This document shows, one piece after another, positions 5,390-9,213 of a DNA stretch of 9,213 nucleotides. The translations under genes were made by a program, and so were the position numbers. The first letter of the stretch is position 1; each line of letters starts with the position of its first letter. The DNA comes from Candidatus Zhuqueibacterota bacterium (GTDB lineage Bacteria; SM23-31; B21-G16): NCBI GenBank assembly GCA_003644825.1, contig QNDJ01000039.1, positions 1 through 9,213 of the forward strand, in the 5' to 3' direction. The notes under the pieces are model-generated. The model saw nothing but the letters and a program-made list of their open reading frames with translations, ran no database searches and was not told the origin of the DNA.

Positions 5390-6697
5390 ATGTGTAGAAT
5401 TTTATTTACTATAATTACAATTTTTAGTATGGTTTCAGTAGTTCCGAAAATTTGCAATTGTGGAAATAAATTCTCTGAAAAATTCAAAGTTGATAAGATT
5501 GAGCTTACCGGCAACTACAAAACAAAAGATTATATAATCCTCAGAGAATTAATCATAAAAGAAGGAGATATAGTAACACCTGGAGAAATTGAAAGAGACC
5601 GACTCAGAATTTTAAATACTCGACTATTTGAAAGAGTTCAGGTAAGAAAAAAAGTTGTTAACGGTAAAAATATACTTGAATTCCAGTTAACCGAAAGACT
5701 TTACGTTCTACCGGTACCTGTATTAAAAATTAACGATAAGGACTGGAATAAAATTTCGTATGGTGGGTCATTAGCCCATAACAATTTCAGAGGAAGAGCT
5801 GAAAAAATCAATGCAACAATATGGAAGGGGTATAATCCCGGTTATATCCTGTCTTTTTTTAACCCCTGGATTGCAGGAAATAAAAAAATTCTACTCAGAG
5901 CAAACCTGTTTAACATAAAAAAAAGAACAAAGAGTATCCTTTTTAATAAATATAATGAATACAGAACAGGGTTTTATTTTGGTTTCGGAAAAAGATTCGG
6001 TTTATACCTCTGGACAAACCTCTCTTTAGGATATGAAAAAATATCTGTAAGCAGAAAATTTAAAGGTGGTGTATTCTCGAAAACCGGTTCAGACAATTTT
6101 TTTAACAGTTACTTTGAGGTAATATTTGATAATCGAGACTTGAGAAAATACCCCGGTAAAGGATGGAATAATTTATTCTGGATATCCAGAACAGAATATT
6201 TTAATGGTAATCATAATTTCTTTAAATTTGGATTTTCTATAAGCAAATTTACCAGAATTAAAAAAGGGTGTATATTTGCATTTAACCTGTTTTCAACCAT
6301 CTCATCGGGGAAATTGCCTTCTTATTCCAGAGAATACTTTGGATATGAACGAAGAATAAGAGGGCACTATTACAGTAAACTTGAAGGTGACAACCTCTGG
6401 GGAGGCATTCTTGAATTGAGGTTTCCTTTTGGAAAGCTAAAATACATCAACTGGCAGGGTGCTCCTGTTTTTAAAAAGTATTTTAGAAACCTGGAATTTG
6501 GTATAAACGGAGAAATATTTGCTGATTTTGGCAGTACCTGGAGCAACTCTGACAGAATATTCAATGTTCCCATCTATAAAGGATTTGGTGCAGGTATTAA
6601 CTTCAGGCTACCATACGATAGTTTTCTAAGATTTGACATAGCAGTAAATGAAAAAAAGAACATTGAATTCCTTATATTAGAGGGCATTTCTTTCTAA
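5390..6697 (+). CDS. Short Omp85/BamA-TamA-family outer-membrane protein with a single POTRA domain
   Basis: 435 residues: a hydrophobic N-terminal segment (about 4-19) acting as a signal peptide, one POTRA domain (about 33-105: VDKIELTGNYKTKDYIILREL...NTRLFERVQVRK...ILEFQLTER), then a beta-barrel to the end. Barrel hallmarks are FDNRDLRKYPGKGW (246-259), the Omp85 loop-6 motif RIRG (322-325) in YERRIRGHYYSKLEGDN, alternating aromatic strands, and a C-terminal Phe (EGISF), as outer-membrane insertion signals require. BamA proper has five POTRAs and about 800 residues and TamA has three, so this is not the main assembly factor. It resembles minimal Omp85 proteins such as the PlpD barrel, which also has one POTRA but carries a patatin domain that is absent here. 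AGGA overlapping the previous stop serves as ribosome site. Substrate unknown. Confidence 0.85.
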   Translation: MCRILFTIITIFSMVSVVPKICNCGNKFSEKFKVDKIELTGNYKTKDYIILRELIIKEGDIVTPGEIERDRLRILNTRLFERVQVRKKVVNGKNILEFQLTERLYVLPVPVLKINDKDWNKISYGGSLAHNNFRGRAEKINATIWKGYNPGYILSFFNPWIAGNKKILLRANLFNIKKRTKSILFNKYNEYRTGFYFGFGKRFGLYLWTNLSLGYEKISVSRKFKGGVFSKTGSDNFFNSYFEVIFDNRDLRKYPGKGWNNLFWISRTEYFNGNHNFFKFGFSISKFTRIKKGCIFAFNLFSTISSGKLPSYSREYFGYERRIRGHYYSKLEGDNLWGGILELRFPFGKLKYINWQGAPVFKKYFRNLEFGINGEIFADFGSTWSNSDRIFNVPIYKGFGAGINFRLPYDSFLRFDIAVNEKKNIEFLILEGISF

Positions 6698-6699
6698 AA

Positions 6700-7449
6700 A
6701 TGGAAAATTTTACTCACGAAATATTCTATACAAAACCTGAAAATGTAACTGATACTACTTTTATAATTGAAGGTCAGGAATTCCACCATGCATTTAGAGT
6801 ATTGAGGAAAAAAATCGGTGATAACATCACGGCGGTGGATGGGGCAGGTAATCGGTACACCGGAACTATTATAAAAAAAATATCAGAAGAAAAAGCCGAA
6901 TGTAAAATTAATAAAACAGTGATTAATTCAGGTGAACCAATAACAGCAGTTACAGTATTCATAGGGCTGATTAAAGGAAAACGTTTTGAAATATTTATCG
7001 AAAAAAGTGTAGAAATAGGTATTAGGAAAATTGTTCCTCTTATAACAGAAAGGTCATTCAAAGATATTTCATCACAAAAACTGGAAAGGTGGAAAAATAT
7101 TGCTATATCTGCAGTTAAGCAATGCAGAAGGTCTATTTTACCGGAAATTTGCTCACCTCTGGAATTAAATAGTATATTCAGAAAAAATGAAAAATTCGAC
7201 CTGAAACTCGTTGCACATTCGAATAAAGGTTCAAAAAATCTCTCAATCCTATTAAAAAATAAAAAAGTAAGACCTATTCGAAAAATAGCCATATTAATCG
7301 GCCCTGAAGGAGGTTTTACAGAAAATGAAGTCCATCAAGCTGAAACGAATGGTTTTATCAAAGTAAAACTCGGTGAAAGAAGACTGAGAACAGAAACCGC
7401 AGGAATCGTTGCACTCACATCAATATTATTAGAACAGAATGATATATAA
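6700..7449 (+). CDS. rsmE: 16S rRNA m3U1498 methyltransferase RsmE
   Basis: Methylates N3 of U1498 in 16S rRNA of the small subunit using S-adenosylmethionine; a SPOUT-class knotted methyltransferase. The N-terminal PUA-like domain shows GQEFHHAFRVLRKKIGD (25-41) and AVDGAGNRY (45-53). The middle has EKSVEIGIRKIVPLITERS (101-119) and RWKNIAISAVKQCRR (130-144). The C-terminal knot carries IGPEGGFTENEV (200-211) and LGERRLRTETAGI (224-236), the diagnostic SAM-binding motifs. 249 residues is the normal length. It begins two bases after the Omp85-like stop, with no good ribosome site at proper distance (AGAGGG is 15 bases upstream), so translation is probably coupled to the upstream gene. Confidence 0.95.
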   Translation: MENFTHEIFYTKPENVTDTTFIIEGQEFHHAFRVLRKKIGDNITAVDGAGNRYTGTIIKKISEEKAECKINKTVINSGEPITAVTVFIGLIKGKRFEIFIEKSVEIGIRKIVPLITERSFKDISSQKLERWKNIAISAVKQCRRSILPEICSPLELNSIFRKNEKFDLKLVAHSNKGSKNLSILLKNKKVRPIRKIAILIGPEGGFTENEVHQAETNGFIKVKLGERRLRTETAGIVALTSILLEQNDI

Positions 7450-7453
7450 AAAG

Positions 7454-7481
7454 TTTACCTTGTTTGAATTTCAATTACAAT
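7454..7481 (+). promoter_or_regulatory. Possible promoter for the HIT-rarA pair
   Basis: TTTACC (7454-7459), 16-bp spacer, TACAAT (7476-7481; 5 of 6). The predicted start near 7488 would leave about 20 nt before the HIT start, enough for the AAGGAGGT ribosome site. It lies in the only sizeable gap of the rightward cluster. No hairpin terminator is seen in the gap, so read-through from rsmE remains possible. Confidence 0.35.
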
Positions 7482-7507
7482 GAAAAATTTTTAAAAAGGA
7501 GGTTAAT

Positions 7508-7852
7508 TTGTCAGATTGTATTTTCTGCAAAATAGCAACAGGAGAAATAAAAACTGAGTTTATTTACGAAGATAAAGATATAGTTGCTTTTAAAGATATT
7601 AATCCTCAGGCTCCTGTTCACATTATCATAATACCACGAAAACATATACCAACGTTAAATGATTTACAACCTCAGGAGAATGAGCTTGCTGGTAAAATGA
7701 TTACTATTGGAATAAAAATTGCCAAAAAATATAAAGAGTTAGAAAATGGCTACAGGCTGGTATTGAACTGCAAAAAGAATGGTGGGCAGGAAATTTTTCA
7801 TATTCATCTTCATCTACTTGGAGGCAGGAGGATGCAATGGCCACCGGGTTAA
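7508..7852 (+). CDS. HIT-family purine nucleotide hydrolase (HinT-like)
   Basis: 114 residues, the standard length for HinT/PKCI-type proteins, which hydrolyse purine nucleoside phosphoramidates in the cytoplasm. The triad is His98, His100, His102 in FHIHLHLLGG, preceded by NGGQE (91-95) and GYRLVLNC (81-88). The N-terminal CIFCKIATGEI (4-14) and PRKHIP (43-48) supply the Cys4, Cys7 and His46 seen in zinc-containing members. The start is TTG, supported by a near-perfect AAGGAGGT (7496-7503) four bases upstream and by the family's usual opening residues SDCIFCKI. Its last 16 bases overlap rarA, so the two are translationally linked. Confidence 0.93.
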   Translation: MSDCIFCKIATGEIKTEFIYEDKDIVAFKDINPQAPVHIIIIPRKHIPTLNDLQPQENELAGKMITIGIKIAKKYKELENGYRLVLNCKKNGGQEIFHIHLHLLGGRRMQWPPG

Positions 7853-9189
7853 ACGGCTCAAGTATAAATCTATTTAATGACAAACCTTCGGATGATGAGA
7901 TTACCATCCCCCTTGCTGAAAGAGTAAGACCAAAAAAACTGGATGAATTTATCGGACAGGATAACCTTACAGGAAAAAACGGTATAATAAGGAAATTTAT
8001 TGAATCCGGTAATATTCCATCTATAATTCTCTGGGGACCACCCGGTTCGGGAAAAACAACGCTTGCAAGAATAATTGCTGAAGGGAGCTCATCCGATTTT
8101 ATTCAGATAAGTGCTGTAACTTCTGGAGTAAAAGATGTTAAAGAAGTTATAGATAGAGCAACTTACAATAAAAAATATAAAAGTAAAAAGACCATCCTAT
8201 TCATTGATGAAATACACAGGTTCAACAAAGCTCAACAGGATGTTTTACTTCACAGTGTAGAAAACGGAACCCTTACTTTAATAGGAGCAACCACTGAAAA
8301 CCCCTCTTTTGAAATCATCTCGCCATTACTTTCAAGATGCAGGCTTTATCGGCTGGAACCACTTAATTATGATGAACTCGATAAAATATACAGACGAGCT
8401 ATAAAAAAGGATAAAGAATTAAAAAAATTAAAAATTAACCTCATAGAAAATGCAAAGGAACTCCTTCTTTTGCATTCTGGAGGTGATGCAAGAATCCTGC
8501 TCAACTGTATTGAACAGGCAGTTAAAACTATAAAACCTGATAAAAATGGTATAATAACAATAGAAAAATCAACTATCGAGAACATTTTTCAAAAAAGGTC
8601 ACTCCTTTACGATAAAAAAGGAGATTACCATTATGACCTTATTTCCGCTTTTATAAAAAGTGTAAGGGGTAGTGACCCGGACGCTGCTCTTTTCTGGATG
8701 GTAAGAATGCTTGAAGGTGGAGAAGACCCCAAATTCATTGCAAGAAGGATGATTATACTTGCATCAGAAGATATTGGTAATGCAGACCCCTATGCTCTTA
8801 CTCTGGCAACATCAACATTTACTGCGATTGATTATGTTGGTATGCCTGAAGCTGAAATAATACTTTCACAAACAGCAACATATCTTGCTTCTGCACCAAA
8901 AAGTAATTCTGCTATTAAGAGCCTTAAAAATGTTAAAGAAGAAATAAAAAATGAGCCTGATTCACCTGTTCCACTTCACCTGAGAAACCCGACAACAAAA
9001 GTCCATAAAAGTATGAACTATGGAAAAAATTATAAATACCCCCACCAATACAAAAACCACTTCATAAAACAGGTGTATTTACCGGAAAAATTTAAAGATA
9101 AGATATTTTATGAACCCTCTGACTCCGGAAGAGAAAAAATTATAAAAGAACGCCTTGAAAAATTATGGGAAAAAAGAAGAAAAAAATAA
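7837..9189 (+). CDS. rarA: Replication-associated recombination protein RarA (MgsA), AAA+ ATPase
   Basis: 450 residues, close to the 447 of E. coli RarA/MgsA, a clamp-loader-like tetrameric ATPase acting at stalled forks. In order: PLAERVRPKKLDEFIGQ (25-41), Walker A GPPGSGKT (67-74), Walker B LFIDEIHR (121-128), sensor 1 ATTENPSF (151-158), SRCR (166-169) with the arginine finger, sensor 2 GGDARILL (215-222), then the oligomerisation part of the MgsA C-terminal region with GDYHYDLISAFIKSVRGSDPD (262-282), ARRMIILASEDIG (302-314) and VPLHLRNPTTKVHK (378-391). Nothing is missing. The ATG is supported by AGGAGG (7826-7831) five bases upstream, inside the HIT gene. Only 24 bases follow its stop in the window, with no terminator seen. 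Confidence 0.96.
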   Translation: MATGLNGSSINLFNDKPSDDEITIPLAERVRPKKLDEFIGQDNLTGKNGIIRKFIESGNIPSIILWGPPGSGKTTLARIIAEGSSSDFIQISAVTSGVKDVKEVIDRATYNKKYKSKKTILFIDEIHRFNKAQQDVLLHSVENGTLTLIGATTENPSFEIISPLLSRCRLYRLEPLNYDELDKIYRRAIKKDKELKKLKINLIENAKELLLLHSGGDARILLNCIEQAVKTIKPDKNGIITIEKSTIENIFQKRSLLYDKKGDYHYDLISAFIKSVRGSDPDAALFWMVRMLEGGEDPKFIARRMIILASEDIGNADPYALTLATSTFTAIDYVGMPEAEIILSQTATYLASAPKSNSAIKSLKNVKEEIKNEPDSPVPLHLRNPTTKVHKSMNYGKNYKYPHQYKNHFIKQVYLPEKFKDKIFYEPSDSGREKIIKERLEKLWEKRRKK

Positions 9190-9213
9190 AATATACCTGT
9201 TAAAACATAATAC

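Noticed and set aside
6774-7292. 172-codon frame antisense to rsmE
   Set aside because: The rsmE frame has unmistakable family motifs; the antisense frame is a shadow of it with no ribosome site of its own.

Overview
The window is AT-rich (by eye about two thirds A+T). It has densely packed bacterial genes, clear Shine-Dalgarno sequences (AAGGAGG type) and at least one TTG start. A BamA/TamA-type outer-membrane barrel gene shows a diderm (Gram-negative) cell. RsmE, HinT and RarA are generic bacterial genes and do not fix the phylum. The mix of a DUF3467 protein, a BadF-type kinase, an LsrF-type aldolase and low GC would suit one of the less-cultured diderm phyla (Omnitrophota- or Cloacimonadota-like), but this is only an impression.

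Layout: (1) Positions 1-912 hold no convincing gene. This stretch is packed with short palindromes: a MITE-like unit (20-202) with a scrambled, decayed relative (823-866), a symmetric set of four hairpins (345-498), and three copies of a REP-like unit in two orientations (209-250, 599-632, 639-678). (2) A leftward cluster (4433 to 913) reads, in transcription order: DUF3467 protein, small Cys-rich protein, BadF/GlcNAc-kinase-type kinase, LsrF-like class I aldolase/thiolase, zinc-dependent alcohol/polyol dehydrogenase. A good sigma-70-like promoter lies ahead of the first gene, and a second possible one ahead of the aldolase. (3) A 143-bp, very AT-rich divergent intergenic region (4434-4576). 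(4) A rightward cluster: orphan ABC-2 permease, short single-POTRA Omp85/BamA-like protein, RsmE 16S rRNA methyltransferase, then, behind a likely promoter of their own, HinT-like HIT protein and RarA (MgsA) AAA+ ATPase overlapping by 16 nt.

How the genes may work together: the kinase, aldolase/thiolase and dehydrogenase form a compact small-molecule catabolic set that formally resembles phosphorylate-then-cleave pathways such as AI-2 (Lsr) processing. However, no lsr transporter, lsrK, lsrG or lsrR is present, so the substrate is unknown. The two small proteins transcribed first have no known role here. The rightward cluster begins with envelope genes (inner-membrane permease plus outer-membrane barrel) and continues with housekeeping RNA-modification, nucleotide-hydrolase and replication-repair genes. 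No complete system of a clearly new type is proven. The best candidates for novelty are the five-gene leftward module, the permease/mini-Omp85 pair, and the palindrome-rich repeat region.
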